A stretch of 64,000 nt of DNA from Sebastes aleutianus (taxonomy: Eukaryota; Chordata; Actinopteri; Perciformes; Sebastidae): positions 47,501 through 111,500 of the forward strand of contig CAKAKS010000297.1 in NCBI GenBank assembly GCA_916700875.1, in the 5' to 3' direction. The translations under genes were made by a program, and so were the position numbers. Each line of letters starts with the position of its first letter. Positions within the stretch are counted from its first letter, which is position 1. The notes beneath the pieces were generated by a model that was not told where the DNA came from, made no database searches, and saw nothing but the letters and a program-made list of their open reading frames with translations. Below, piece after piece: positions 31,340 through 42,290 of the stretch.

Positions 31340-31720
31340 ATTAACTATAATGTGAACCCATCCGCGGAAACAGTAAACACTCAGGGAACGTGCGCTGGGA
31401 GTGAGGTGACGTCGTTTACGGAGCGAAACAGACACACCTGGCGGGAAGGAGGAGAGGTGGATGGATCCAACAAACACAAGGCTTTCATCCAGGAGACAGC
31501 TGGTCATGTCCCGTGTTCATGTCCCGTGTTCATGTCCCGTGGTCATTTCCAGTGTTCACAACATTCAGTGTCATTTTCACTGTACAAACACGGTAGTTTT
31601 AAGTCCAACCATGTAGTTCTTTCCTAAACTGAACTATAGTGGGGTTTTTTGCCTGAACCTAATGTGACGCCAAGCGGTGAGACAAAGTGGCGTCCTGTAA
31701 TGAGTTGGGATGAGAACATG
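31340..31720 (-). repeat. Family A dispersed repeat, '-' copy
   Basis: The order is TTAACTATAATGTGAACCCA, TGACGTCGTTTACGGAGCG, GGATGGATCCAACAAACACA, AGGCTTTCATCCAGGAGACA, CATGTCCCGTGTTCATGTCC (repeated three times), TTAAGTCCAACCATGTAGTT, GAACTATAGTGG, TAATGTGACGCCAAGCGG. It ends with TTGGGATGAGAACATGTTGG. Confidence 0.8.
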
Positions 31721-31794
31721 TTGGATTTTCTGTCTCTGTCTCTTCACCATCCTCTGGGAACCAACCAGGAGTATCCACATAGTGTTTCATGGAC

Positions 31795-32110
31795 ATTTAA
31801 TAATAATAATAATAATAATACATTTTATTTAGTGGCGCCTTTCTGGACACCCAAGGACACCTTACAAAAATCAGTTAAAACATTGACAGATAAAACAATC
31901 TAAAAACAACAGGACATGACAGAGACATATTTGTACAGACACATAGGATGGGTGATGATGAGTTCTAGAGAGAGTAGGCCAGTTTAAACAGGTGGGTTTT
32001 GAGGAGGGATTTGAAAGATGTGATGTTGTCAGACTGCCGGATGTGTGGGGGGAGTGAGTTCCATGACCTGCAGTTGTGCAGAAATCTTCCTCAGGATGTT
32101 GGGACACTCG
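31795..32110. mobile_element. Teleost dispersed repeat (CATTTTATTT...GGCGCCTTTC type) with (AAT)n start
   Basis: After an AAT tract (31798-31820), CATTTTATTTAGTGGCGCCT, TCTGGACACCCAAGGACACC, TTACAAAAATCAGTTAAAAC, AGGTGGGTTTTGAGGAGGG, GGGGGGAGTGAGTTCCATGA and CTGCAGTTGTGCAGA follow one another. I recognise this order from a widespread fish repeat. Its class is not certain to me. Confidence 0.5.
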
Positions 32111-32690
32111 TCTTCCACCATCCGCCACCAGCAGGACAGATATCCAGTTCATTTCTCGTACTGGGAGCTCAAACCCAGTGATCACCAGGGATCTCTGTTT
32201 GAACCAGATGAACTAAAGGAAAGTCTTTCTATGTGTAACGCTGGAAGAGAAACCCTGTAATGAGTTTTTGGAGGGTTTCTTTAGCCTCCCGTTCTATAGA
32301 AAGAGTCATGAAGCTTTAAGCAGCTCTTTCCTCTTATCTCATGAAACGTTGGAGATACGTACGACTTTAACGGATAGCGACCAATTACAAAGTTTCCACT
32401 TTATTTCCAAGTGTCTTTGAGAGCAGAAGCAGATCTTTTCTCCAACACTGAAGATCATTTCAACTGATTTTCTTAAAGTGCTACAAGTTAAACACCATTA
32501 CCTCCAAAGAAAAACAGCTTTTTCTGTACACAAACAGTAAATGATGAGATATTAAGACGGACTGAAACTCTGATCTTTCTCATTTTACTGTGAGTCTCTG
32601 CTCAGAGAGCTGCTGTGATCTCCTGATGGGTTAAACTGGTTCATCTAAACTGAAAGCAACACACACACCTACACACACCTCGTTGACCCT
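32111..32690. other. No gene seen
   Basis: No coding signal, tandem repeat or recognised mobile element. Confidence 0.4.
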
Positions 32691-32694
32691 CTCA

Positions 32695-32699
32695 GTGTG

Positions 32700-32751
<52 letters not shown>
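32695..32751. repeat. (TG)n microsatellite
   Basis: TG tract of 57 bp with one GTGC interruption. Confidence 0.95.
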
Positions 32752-32961
32752 GCGGGGGAGGTGTTGGATGTACTTTGAGCTGTTTTCCTCTCTGATGTCT
32801 TCCTGCTCTTCATTTGATGTCGATGTTTTTCGGAGCACTTCCAGGTCGACGTCGGAGGAACGCTTTGATCGTATCATACGCCTGCTGAGGTTTGTGTTTG
32901 TGCCGGTAGAGTTTGAGTTTACAGACACTGTACAAACCCTACTTAACCTTTGCTTCACACA

Positions 32962-32963
<2 letters not shown>

Positions 32964-33000
<37 letters not shown>
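32964..33000. repeat. (AC)n microsatellite, inverse of the preceding tract
   Basis: AC tract of about 37 bp, 210 bp downstream of the TG tract. Confidence 0.95.
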
Positions 33001-33002
<2 letters not shown>

Positions 33003-33179
33003 AGCATCCATCCTCTCACTGTATGAATGAACTTTGTCACCTTTTTACTAGACAGTTAAAAACCAGACTAAGGGAGCTTTCAGACAGCGAGCAGCTGCAG
33101 CCGCCTCCAACATCTGTCTGAAACATGAACACACGGCAGCGGGAGAGGGATGAGGACCGCTGCGCTCGGGAACATGCAC

Positions 33180-33295
33180 AGTTATTTAAAATAGTGGAAA
33201 AAGTACTCAGATCAGAAGTAAAAGTACAAAAGTATTAGCATTAAATATATACTTAAAGTAGCAGAAGTAAGTCCTCATTTCACAGCCTGCTCTTC
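33180..33295. mobile_element. Short TIR-type fish repeat (AAGTACTCAGATC type), fragment
   Basis: GTGGAAAAAGTACTCAGATC, AAGTAAAAGTACAAAAGTAT and TAGCAGAAGTAAGTCC form a phrase set I know as a very common fish DNA-element fragment. The boundaries and the second end are not clear. Confidence 0.45.
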
Positions 33296-33413
33296 TAAAA
33301 ATGACGTTCCCATAAAACCAAACTGCGATCAGGTTTCAATGGAACGTCTTTCTCTCGGGTTACGTTTGTATTTGACATATAACAAATATGTTTAATTAAA
33401 GTCTGCATAAATG

Positions 33414-33560
33414 TAGATTAGATTCAACTTTGTCATTGCACATTATCATAGTACAAGTACACGTACTGTACACGTGCATCAACCAGAGAGCAAACTAGTA
33501 AAGTGCTGATTGAGACGATAATATACAAATGAGCTATATGGTGAATATAAATAGACAAAT
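33414..33560 (-). mobile_element. 3' end of a non-LTR retrotransposon, reverse strand
   Basis: On the bottom strand the end reads CAATGACAAAGTTGAATCTA followed by ATCTA, preceded by the 'tacttgtac' phrase. This is the usual layout of a teleost LINE 3' tail ('...ACAATAAAGTTGAATCTAATC'). It has no coding part. Confidence 0.55.
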
Positions 33561-33574
33561 ATATATATATACAG

Positions 33575-33700
33575 ATTGGACATTTTGCATCTCTTCGTAG
33601 TCATTTTGCATTTTTTGTAGATGTTTTGCGTCTCTTTTTGGACATTTTGCATCTCTTTGTAGATGTTTTGTGTCTGTTTTTTAGCCGTTATTTGTCTATG
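33575..33700. repeat. 21-bp TTTGCATCTCTTTGTAGTCGT-type array, copy 1
   Basis: About six degenerate units of the form TTTTGCATCTCTT(C/T)GTAG(T/A)... alternating with ...TTTTTGGACA. The same unit forms arrays at 34945 and 36650. Confidence 0.8.
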
Positions 33701-33706
33701 ACTACG

Positions 33707-33889
33707 TCTGACTTCTGTTGCTCCTGAAGTAATGTTATTATGGTATGGCTGACCTCAGAGCGAGGCCGACGACGTTACCACGGTTTAGCATTCAGCGGCT
33801 CACGTTAATCCTGGAAAGGGAGGAGTGAGCGGAGGGGTCCTACGCAATCTTCAACCACACCACTAGATGTCCCCAAATCCTACACACTG
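33707..33889. mobile_element. Family B short element, right half
   Basis: CTGACTTCTGTTGCTCCTGA, CAGCGGCTCACGTTAATCCT, AGGAGTGAGCGGAGGGGTCC, CAATCTTCAACCACACCACT and CCCCAAATCCTACACACTG match the split element at 58.2-58.76 kb. The terminus AAATCCTACACACT is the inverse of the GGTCCAGTGTGTA-type left end. Confidence 0.65.
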
Positions 33890-34940
33890 TCTACTACAGT
33901 ACAGTACTGGTACTACAGTTCAGTACTGGTACAGTACTACAGGTGAGTTCACCTGCAGGTACAGAGGTTGGAGATGATTTTGGACGCTTCTTTACTTCCA
34001 GCATGATCATAACGAACATCTACAAATGTTCCTAAACAGTGGACGTGTTTCTTTCTTTCTCTGCCTTTTTAAAACTCAATGCATGATGAAAACGTGAGAC
34101 ATGAAGCCAAACGGACTATGAAACATTCCTCTAGTGACCTGCTGCTGACCACTCAGTCACTACGGATGCTTCTTCATATCAGCGAGGCCTCTTCTTCATT
34201 CTTATTCAGGATGAGAGGAGGCAGATAAACAAAGAAACTTCCTGTTTGATCCCACTAGCTGTTATCTTTCCTCTTCTTCGGGGCGGTCTCATCACTCTCC
34301 TCTCTCACCTGTCACTCCGTAGTAAAGAATCATCTTAAAAACGACGGTGAATGAAAGTGAGATGGAAATGTCAAATCTTGTCGATATGGGAGGAATCAGT
34401 GAGACGGCGGAGTCTATCTCTGACCTCGGAGGAGATGTGAGATGAACGTTAGCGCCGAACCGTCGGTGTCGCGACCCGTAATCGTCCAATTTGCCCGAGC
34501 GCCGGGCGGAGCGAGCGGCGAGCGCTGAGCTGTTTGTTGTTGTTCTGGGTTGGAGGTCGAATGTGTGAATAATCCAGCGCTGCACCGAGCGACCGGCCCG
34601 ATGGCTGATATCCAGACGCCTCCAGCTCACACACACAGGAGGACCTTTCCCTTTTATACATATGTACACAGCCTGAAATATAAAGTTCTACTCTACAATA
34701 CCAAAATAAGATCCTTCTGATGGGGCGACCAACACTTTACAGCTCCTCCATCAAACCTACTGTACTCATTGAACCTACTAGATACACTTCAACTATACTA
34801 CTATATTAGAACAGTTGATCCAGTAGAACCAGTCCACCCATAATACCCTTCAGCCCCAACCAAGGCTCACCAACCTGGGCTCAGACATGTACAGCCCCCC
34901 ACCCCTCCCACACAACAACAAGAGACACAGATACAAAGAG
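33890..34940. other. No gene seen; short TACAGTACTGG repeats at the left
   Basis: CAGTACTGGTACTACAGT-type units at 33895-33940. The 34300-34660 region has stop-free reverse frames with Arg/Ser bias and CpG-rich text but no recognisable domain. Confidence 0.35.
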
Positions 34941-34944
34941 AGAT

Positions 34945-35225
34945 GTTTTTTTGGTCGTTTTGTGTGTCTTTTTGGACATTTTGCATGTCTTAGTAGTTGT
35001 TTTGCATCTCTTTCTAGTCGTTTGTGTCTCTTTTTGGACATTTTGCATCTCTTTTTGGTCGTTTTGCATCTCTATGTATTTGTTTTCTGTTTCTTTTTGG
35101 ACATTTTTTGCATGTCTTAGTAGTCATTTTGCATGTCTTTTTGTACATTTTGCATGTCTTCCTAGTCATTTTGCATCTCTTCGTAGTTGTTTTGCATGTC
35201 TTTTTAGACATTTTGCATCTCTTTG
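34945..35225. repeat. 21-bp TTTGCATCTCTTTGTAGTCGT-type array, copy 2
   Basis: About 13 degenerate units, TTTTGCATCTCTTTNTNGNCGT alternating with TGTCTTTTTGGACATTTTGC. The frame-preserving length opens several frames on both strands. Confidence 0.85.
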
Positions 35226-35830
35226 TGACTTCCCAACAAGAAACCTGTTGGCGTTCAGTAATCCGTCCATGCCTCCGTGACATCACTTGAGGACAATAAT
35301 CAGACTTCACTCAGCTGCCTCTGGAGACACTAAAGACTTTATGCACCTGTGTACCTGGAAACACGCCGAGGTGTAAAATTGGTGGAGTTCTCCTTTAAAG
35401 CTTCGATCCTGAGACGAGCTGATACAAACAGCAGCATCATTCTTTAGTTCTCAACTCACAGCTCCAAATAAGCAGCTATCAGCTGACCGTCAGTGAACCT
35501 TCGAGGCTTTAAACCAGCTGCTGGTTCTCATGTTTTAGATGCTCAAAGGGAAACTGGACCAAACAGCCCAGCAGGCAGCACAGTTCCCTTCAGTGTAATC
35601 TGTCTCCAGGAGGCCTGAAGTTCATCAGCAGCAGCGAACATGCAGCTCTGCGGCTCCGCTGACAGCAAACACACCGACACATTATCTCCTTCCTGATAAC
35701 ACAATGAGAGAAATATTCAGCCGAGCAGATCAACCTCTCGCCTCAGCGTTTCTTTTTCTCTCCGACGCCGCCGTCCCATTCTCCCTGCCCTCCGCCTGCC
35801 TCTCTCGCTCTCTGAAAGGAGGCCGCAAAT
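35226..35830. other. No gene seen
   Basis: No repeats recognised. The stretch 35640-35780 grades into the next segment. Confidence 0.35.
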
Positions 35831-36310
35831 CTTTGAAATATTTAACACACATCACAATGAAAAAAAGCTGCATTTATTTCAGCATGTGTCTGAGCCCAAA
35901 ACTAATGAAAAGATTCCCTGACTTTGGCATTTGAGACTCGGCGTTAAAAGCCAAAGAGGAGAGAGAGAAATGGGAGCTTTCACCGCTGCTATTTGTTCAG
36001 CGTATCAAAGAGCTGCAGACAGTCTCTCCCTTTTCTCTTTCTTTCCTCTCTCATTTACCCTCATCTGAATCCAGCTTGGTACTTACACATGTAACTATCC
36101 AAATTCAATTTTCTGTGGATATTTCTAATGTAGTGCATGCATTAAAAAATGTATTTGCACATACGCGAGCAGAGCTGAATAGCTTGAATAGAGAAACTCC
36201 TCCAGTCAGGCTTATTACCCTCATGCCTGGATTCAGGCGGGGAGCAATTAATCATATTTTTGCTTTGGGTTAGAATACTGATTTCCATCTCGGCACACAG
36301 GAAATGTAAT
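35831..36310. other. Candidate conserved non-coding block
   Basis: AT-rich motif-dense DNA: CTGCATTTATTTCAGCATGT, ACTAATGAAAAGATTCCCTG, GTAACTATCCAAATTCAATT, GTAGTGCATGCATTAAAAAA, CCTGGATTCAGGCGGGGAGC, AATTAATCATATTTTTGCTT. There is no coding frame. This is one of the most enhancer-like stretches in the window. Confidence 0.4.
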
Positions 36311-36561
36311 ATTTTCGGAGCTGGAAATTCATCCAGCAGTAGGTACAGTTTGGCTCTGAGGCTTTCTGCTCCCCGCTGAGCCGAGCGCCATAAAATAATG
36401 TGAAGACGGAGCGGCTGCTGCTCAGCTGGACGCTGGAAATCAACTCACTGTCTGTCTCTCGGTCTCTCTGGGAGCTGCGTGTTCATAATGTGCTGTGTGA
36501 CTGTGATGCAGACGGGTATTTTAGGAAGTTTGGTGGCTGGTTGCAGCACCCTCTGGGGAAC

Positions 36562-36645
36562 TCTGTGGTTAAGTCAACTTCATTTCATTTATATGGCAGC
36601 AAATCACAACAGAAGTTATTTTATGGCACTTTTCATATATAGGCA
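36562..36645. mobile_element. Retroelement tail fragment (CATTTATATGGCAGCAAATC type)
   Basis: CTTCATTTCATTTATATGGC, AGCAAATCACAACAGAAGTT and TTATGGCACTTTTCATATA resemble the widespread fish motif 'TTTATTTATATAGCGCCAAATCACAACA...CACTTTTCATATAGAG'. It directly adjoins the next 21-bp array. Confidence 0.5.
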
Positions 36646-36649
36646 GTTG

Positions 36650-37080
36650 TTTGTCGTCTCTGTGTGGACGGTTTGCATCTCGTTGTAGTCATTTTTCATC
36701 TCTATTAGGTCATTTTGCATCTCTTTGTGGTCGTTTTGTATCTCTATTAGGTCATTTTGCATCTCTTTGTGGTCGTTTTGCATCTTTTCGTAGTCGTTTT
36801 CCTTCTCTTTGTAGAAATTTTGTGTCTATTTTTTGTCATTTTCCATCTCTGTAGATGTTTTGCATCTCGTCGTGGTCGTTTTGCGTCTCTATTAGGTCAT
36901 TGTTCATATCTTTGTAGTCATTTTGCGTCTCTTTGTAGATGTTTTCCTTCTCTTTGTAGACATTTTGTTTCTATTTTTGGACATTTTGCATTTCTTTGTA
37001 GATGTTCTGCATCCCTTTCTTGACATTTTGCGTCTCTTTGTAGACGTTTTGCATCTCTTCATAGACGTTTGCGTCTGGCG
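36650..37080. repeat. 21-bp TTTGCATCTCTTTGTAGTCGT-type array, copy 3
   Basis: About 20 degenerate units with alternative cores (GTAGTCATTT, TTAGGTCATTT, GTAGATGTTTT, GTAGACATTTT). It is the longest of the three arrays. Confidence 0.9.
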
Positions 37081-38035
37081 TCTTTAATTTGAGCAAACGT
37101 GAGCTAGCATTTGGGCGACAGCAGCAAGAAAAAAACGGAAGAAGCCTTGTGTAGAAGCAGACTCTGGGCGGGGCGTCCATCTGCCTCGACCAACTTGTTA
37201 CGGTGAGGACGATTTGGGAACATCTAAGTAGCATATAATGTACATTTATCAGGTCCTTGTCGAGTAAGAGAGGAGTTGGGAGCGAGATAGCAAGAGATGT
37301 GCAAACATTTTTGTTATGTTTTTCATGTAAAAGGTTCAGAAAGACTTGACTCACACAAAGTGTACACAGCCCACATCGCAACAGCAGCAGCTTCACAGCT
37401 CCGTCCACACAGGATGTGTTCAGGTACAGTATTGAGTGCTTTTTGGCAGCACTCAGAGTCCAACACACAATCACACAGTCACCGTAGTTACGCAGGTAAA
37501 ATACACTTGAAGGGTAAAAATATACCTTGGGTCGAGCCTGTGCAGACAGCTGGGTTGTATCTGCTCCGTCATCACGCTCATGTGACTGACGGCTGAAAAA
37601 CAAATCACCTCCCGTGTACACAGACCGTGACTGTATCTGCAATTAATGCCACGTTTCTAACTTATTAGTTTGTGTGATCACACCTGGTACTTAAATAATC
37701 ATGCACACTAATAGAAGATAGTTTATAGTTAAAACTTTGTTAGAATAAAATAATTAGTGACTAAATAACAGCGTGCTGGTCTTTTCTGGTCTCCGCTGCC
37801 CTGAGTTAAAGTCCGTCTGAAGTCATTTTATATTAAAGAAAACTACGACACACTGTTGACCCATGTCAACACTGAGACACAGGTCACCTCACAAATCTCA
37901 ACCCAACTGGTTGCAGTTACACCTCTGTGTATGCGTGTCCAGTATAGAGTAAGGTCCAAAAGAACACCACATAAAAAAAATAAAAAATAAACCCACATAC
38001 TTTAGTTTTGGTTGATAATCAGTGTAGAGTCAGAA
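37081..38035. other. No gene seen
   Basis: The reverse stop-free stretch reaching 37642 (223 codons) runs from the 21-bp array into unique DNA. It has mixed composition and no recognised domain, and I do not call it. Confidence 0.4.
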
Positions 38036-38039
38036 CAAA

Positions 38040-38460
38040 ATGTATGAAAAATATGTGAAACATTTCCAAAACAAATTCTAAATGTCAAAAAATTATGTGA
38101 AAAATGTCACTTAAAAATATTGAGAAAAATGTCCAGAAAATATGCAAAAACAGAGCGAACATTTGTGAAAAAAAAGTCAAAGAAACATCTGAAAAATATG
38201 TTAAAAATATCCCGGGAAAATATGTGGAAAAAGTACAAAAAATATGCGAAAAAAGTAAACAAAAATGTCCAGAAAATATTTCAAAAATTTGTGAAAAATG
38301 TCCCAGAAATGTGTGAAAAATGTGCGAAAAATATGTCGAAAAATAGGTGGAAAAAAGTCCAAAAAGTTGTTCAAAATAATAAATATCCTGGGAAAATATG
38401 TGGGAAAAAGTCCCAAAAGATATGTGAAAAATGTCTCCAAAAATATTTGAAAAAAATTAC
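38040..38460. repeat. Degenerate AT-rich tandem array (GAAAAATGTCC/AAAATATGTG units)
   Basis: About 20 irregular 18-24-bp units combining GTGAAAAATGTCC and AAAAATATGTG. The Lys/Asn-rich forward and Phe-rich reverse open frames are artefacts of it. Confidence 0.85.
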
Positions 38461-38950
38461 AACATGGGGAGAGAGAGGGGAATGACGTTGGACATTATGT
38501 GAAGAGCACCTTTAACTGTCTGTTTCAACAGAAACGTTTCTCCCAGTTTGGTAGAAGAACTTGAACATGACATTAACCTCATCCATCAAGTTTGAGATGA
38601 ACCGGAACGCCGACTATGAGCCAGACCTGATGACCCAACATCACACCTGCAGCAGGTTCAAAATCTGGTAGAAAGACTGAAGGTGAAGCCACCTATCACA
38701 TCTGGGCGTGATCTTCAGCTGTCTGTATACTTCTGGCCGTGTAGTGTAACTATAATTGTGATATTGATGAGAACATGCAGTAAAGCATGTTTGAATCCCT
38801 GAGGAGTTTCTGTCTGTCGGAAGCATCAAGTACAAAGTTTAGTTTGTGTCTCTGGTTTGTTCGTCGTTCTGCTGAAAGTTTGTGAGACGCTCCTGTGAGG
38901 AGACGGCAGCCGTCAGTCAAGGATACGACAGGTGTGAAAGGTATTCATAC
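38461..38950. other. No gene seen
   Basis: Single-copy-looking DNA with no coding features. Confidence 0.4.

Positions 38951-38953
<3 letters not shown>

Positions 38954-38991
<38 letters not shown>
38954..38991. repeat. (TG)n microsatellite
   Basis: 38-bp TG tract. Confidence 0.95.
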
Positions 38992-38994
<3 letters not shown>

Positions 38995-38999
38995 GTGTT

Positions 39000-39370
39000 G
39001 TTCCTGAACTTTTCATCTGCTGCTGCTTTTAATGACACCTTTTTAATTCTGAGTGCTGATCGAGGCGGGCGGCGCTTTGAAACGAGAAAAACCTTGAAAA
39101 GATCTCGCCGTGCATGAATCACCTTTTGATTTCAAACTCCTCCCATTAGAAGTTTATTAAAATTCCCGTTGTGGATAATAAATGCTTTCTGGCCATTAGT
39201 GGGGATGTTAGACAGGATTATTGTGTGACGTGCCCTTGGTTTTCAGCTGTGTGAGTGCTCACAGAAAGGAGCTCCTGCTTCTAAACAGGAAATGAAAACA
39301 TACAAAGGCGGGTTTTTATTTCCATGTTTATCACCTTGAGTCAGGATCAGCGCTGAATGAAAACATATAA
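39000..39370. other. Candidate conserved non-coding block
   Basis: Repeat-free DNA with TTTTAATGACACCTTTTTAA, GTGCATGAATCACCTTTTGA, CTCCCATTAGAAGTTTATTA, GGATAATAAATGCTTTCTGG and CCATTAGTGGGGATG. Many homeodomain-like cores and no coding frame. Confidence 0.35.
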
Positions 39371-39407
39371 AGCATCAGGACAGAAAAACAAAACAAGAAA
39401 CACAAAA

Positions 39408-39428
39408 ACACACACACACACACACACC
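39408..39428. repeat. (AC)n microsatellite
   Basis: About ten AC units. Confidence 0.9.
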
Positions 39429-39644
39429 TCCATCTCTCCATCTTTTATTTTTTCCTCCATGAAGTGAGAAGCTCAGTTGTTGTTGTTTCGCTGTTGAATC
39501 AGTTTTCTGACACCAGATCATTTTTCCTGTATCGCCTCCAAAATACACATGAGAGAGAAAATAGCTGCTGTGTTCCTCCTTCCAGAAAAACAACCAAACA
39601 AAAAGTCCTGTTTTTTATTTTAGCAGATATGAGGTGTTCATGTT

Positions 39645-39705
39645 CAATTTCAACTTTATTTGTAAAGCTCAATTTTGCACGAATGCAATTTTTGAAATAG
39701 CCCGA
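39645..39705. mobile_element. Possible retroelement tail fragment
   Basis: CAATTTCAACTTTATTTGTA followed by AAGCTCAATTTTGCACG resembles fish LINE/SINE tails starting TTTATTTGTAAAGC. It is short, with no body. Confidence 0.35.
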
Positions 39706-40265
39706 CACAAAAGAAGAGGAAATAAATCTCAGCGAGACTGTTTTTAGGTGTAACAGGTAAAAAACGTTGGCCCGAAACTTTATTGAAACCTGCTGCAGTC
39801 GTGTTCAAAAGTTATTTCACAGAGACAGAAAGATGTTGGACGAGGAATGTAATGAGCTGTTTTTAGTTTCAGAGCATTCAGACTCCTTTGATTGTTCACA
39901 TGTTGTTATGCAGTCTTGTGCTAAAATCAATCTGCACTCAATATCTCATGACAAAGAGAAAACAGGAATTTAATTTATCAAAAAGAAAGAAGTGAAATAT
40001 CACATCGACATGTAAGAAGAGTTCTTAAATCTGTCGCCCGTTTCTCTCTGATCACCTTTGAGATGTTTCTGCAGCTTGATGGGAGTCCACCTGTTGACGA
40101 TTGGAAATGATTTGGAAAGACACACACCTGTCTTTATAAAGGAAGCCATGAGGTCGGCTCCAGTTCACTATAGAGCTGTTAACCTCTTTTTACTAATCAT
40201 ATTTCATTATTAGAATAAAACTACTTTATTTGGAGTCAAAATGATATACTTTTTATTGATGTTCT
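39706..40265. other. No gene seen
   Basis: No coding signal or tandem repeat. Confidence 0.4.
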
Positions 40266-40269
40266 ACTG

Positions 40270-40399
40270 TGCACAATGGTAGAATGTGATGATGTACAAT
40301 GGTAGAATGTGATGATGCACAGGGTAGAATGTGATGATGTACAATGGTAGAATGTGATGATGCACAATGGTAGAGTGTGATGATGCACAGGGTGAATGT
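40270..40399. repeat. 22-23-bp minisatellite, ~6 copies
   Basis: The unit CACAATGGTAGAATGTGATGATG, with variants GTACAATGG and CACAGGG (shorter), starts near 40270. Confidence 0.9.
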
Positions 40400-40679
40400 C
40401 ATGGCTGAAGGCTCCATTGTGGTCACGTCGCCTCCTGTAGTGGATATCAGGAGTGTTTTAGAGCCAGATTCGCTTTCAAGAGGTAGAAAACCCATTTGGC
40501 ACACTTTGGGTATCCAAGTGTGCTAAATGGAGAGTCCTCCTGGTCCTATCCTGACTAAAACCTTTGTAGCATCTATGTGCTTTGTGTTATTTATATCTGC
40601 TTTGGCTCAGTTGTAGTGGAGGAGTTGCTGAATGAATTCAGAGACGTCTCTGTGCACGGCGTCGTTTATATAATGCTGT

Positions 40680-41065
40680 TATCCACTGTCTGATCTAGAC
40701 ACGTGTGTTTTCCTACAAACGTCCAGCAACACATGTCAATTTCCGCTCGTTACATTCACACAGTCTTTTCAAAATAAACTTCCATCTTCACAGGAAACTA
40801 CTTCCTTATGTTTAAGAAAAGATGGTGGTTTGGGTTTAAATAACTCCAGAAGCAGCGTTACTTTAGTACGGAAGTTACGTGACAAATGAATCAACATTGA
40901 CTTCTGGTTTCACGCGGGACACGAACGCCGGTCTCCTGGTGAACGTCTGGTGTTTTTAGACCCACCCATCCATCCCGACCTCCTCCCTACGCCGCGTTTG
41001 TCATTCATTATACTTCCTGGTTCACAATTAGCCAACATGGATTCCATACGACTTGATTTCATGAA
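40680..41065 (+). repeat. Family A dispersed repeat, near-complete '+' copy
   Basis: The order is TTTCCTACAAACGTCCAGCA, CACAGTCTTTTCAAAATAAA, CTTCCATCTTCACAGGAAAC, AAGATGGTGGTTTGGGTTTA, CGGAAGTTACGTGACAAATG, ACGAACGCCGGTCTCCTGGT, GAACGTCTGGTGTTTTTAGA, CCTCCCTACGCCGCGTTTGT, CTTCCTGGTTCACAATTAGC and ACTTGATTTCATGAATTAGT. It is a good reference copy for the '+' half. Confidence 0.8.
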
Positions 41066-41815
41066 TTAGTGCATCACCAGAACCTCACAGCAGGTTTTCT
41101 ATGTTCACCCGACAGCAGCAGTTTGTCTCCGAGCTGCAGCAGTAATGGACCGACAGCAACGGACCGAGCTCGCCCGTCTGACTGCTGCCGGCTTCACGTC
41201 AGACGATCATCACATCAGACGCTTTCTACTCCATCAGGCTCGACTGCCAATCCGGAACAAAAACAGTTGGATGTGCCAATTAAAGCTGCCGTTTCCAGTC
41301 CTCCTGTCTAGTCAAAGATGTGTTCTACCTCAAAGAGAAACCTGATTTATTCATTTATTCACATTTCAGCGTTAACACCTGGAACCAGAGTGAACGGATT
41401 AAAAAAACATCCTAAACTTCAGAGATGGATTTGATTCCTCTTTCATACTGAACGAAGGAACACTGTCTTTATTTATTACCCACCTCCTTATTTCATTTGC
41501 CAGATCAAGATGTTCTGTTATTCTCTCTTTCCCGGCTCATCACACGACGCACACTTCTGATCAAACTTTTAAGCGTCTGATCAAAAGTTGCCTTTGAGGT
41601 TCCGTGCACCGTTTTGATGAGCGCATGTTAAGAATTCTTTTAAATCACTCGCTGGTTTCATCTCCCGAGGGGATCAGATAACAACAGTAACAACGGTATG
41701 TACATCCCAGCAGCTTCACTCATTTCCCTCTGTATGCAGAGCTGCAGAGCTGCAGGCGGTCCAACCTAGCGAGCCTCACCAGAGACCAGTTACTAACACA
41801 ACGGTGCTGTGGGAG
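41066..41815. other. No gene seen
   Basis: The stretch 41145-41345 has an open frame starting MDRQQRTELARLTAAGF, but a second frame is also open, there is no splice context, and I recognise no family. Confidence 0.35.
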
Positions 41816-41905
41816 ACAGGGGTTCCCAACCTGAGGGTCTGGGCCCTGTTAAAGGGTCTCTAGATCAACCTGAGGGGTCAACACATCAATAACAAATTAC
41901 AAAAA
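41816..41905. mobile_element. hAT-type short element end (CAGGGGTTCCCAACCTG)
   Basis: CAGGGGTTCCCAACCTGAGG followed by GTCTGGGCCC and GGGTCTCTAGATCAACCTGA resembles the CAGGGGTTCCCAA terminus of hAT MITEs. No opposite end is recognised nearby. Confidence 0.45.
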
Positions 41906-42290
41906 AAAATTGGTTATTTTACTGACTTCTTTTTTTTACCAAATCGTTTCCTCTTTAGCTTAAAAACATCGAATGAAACATTATAAAAAGGGAAACATCA
42001 TCTCACAACTCTTTTTTCTATCGGACCTGTGATGACGGATTAAACGTGATTTATGCTTCCCGCATCCGCGACGGTCCGCACGGCTGAACATCAAGACATC
42101 ACACCATCAGACAGGCAGGATTTCGCGTGTCTGTGCACGTCCAAATGTTTCTAACTAGGTGGACGCGCGGAGAAAATGGAGAATGCTGAGGAGCTTTAAG
42201 AATGACGGTTTGCTGCGAGGAGAAACCCGCACGGAGTAGAAAAGATCCAGATGTTTCCACATCACGATTCCACGTCAGCTCATGTCCGTG
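41906..42290. other. No gene seen
   Basis: No recognised elements. It leads into the next repeat block. Confidence 0.35.

Noticed and set aside
30836..31355. Open frames rich in Ser/Ile/Val and Asn/Thr
   Set aside because: Created by a 21-bp repeat, a multiple of three.
36971..37642. 223-codon reverse open frame
   Set aside because: Its C-terminal end is the 21-bp array and the rest has no recognisable motif, with a competing forward open frame over part of it.
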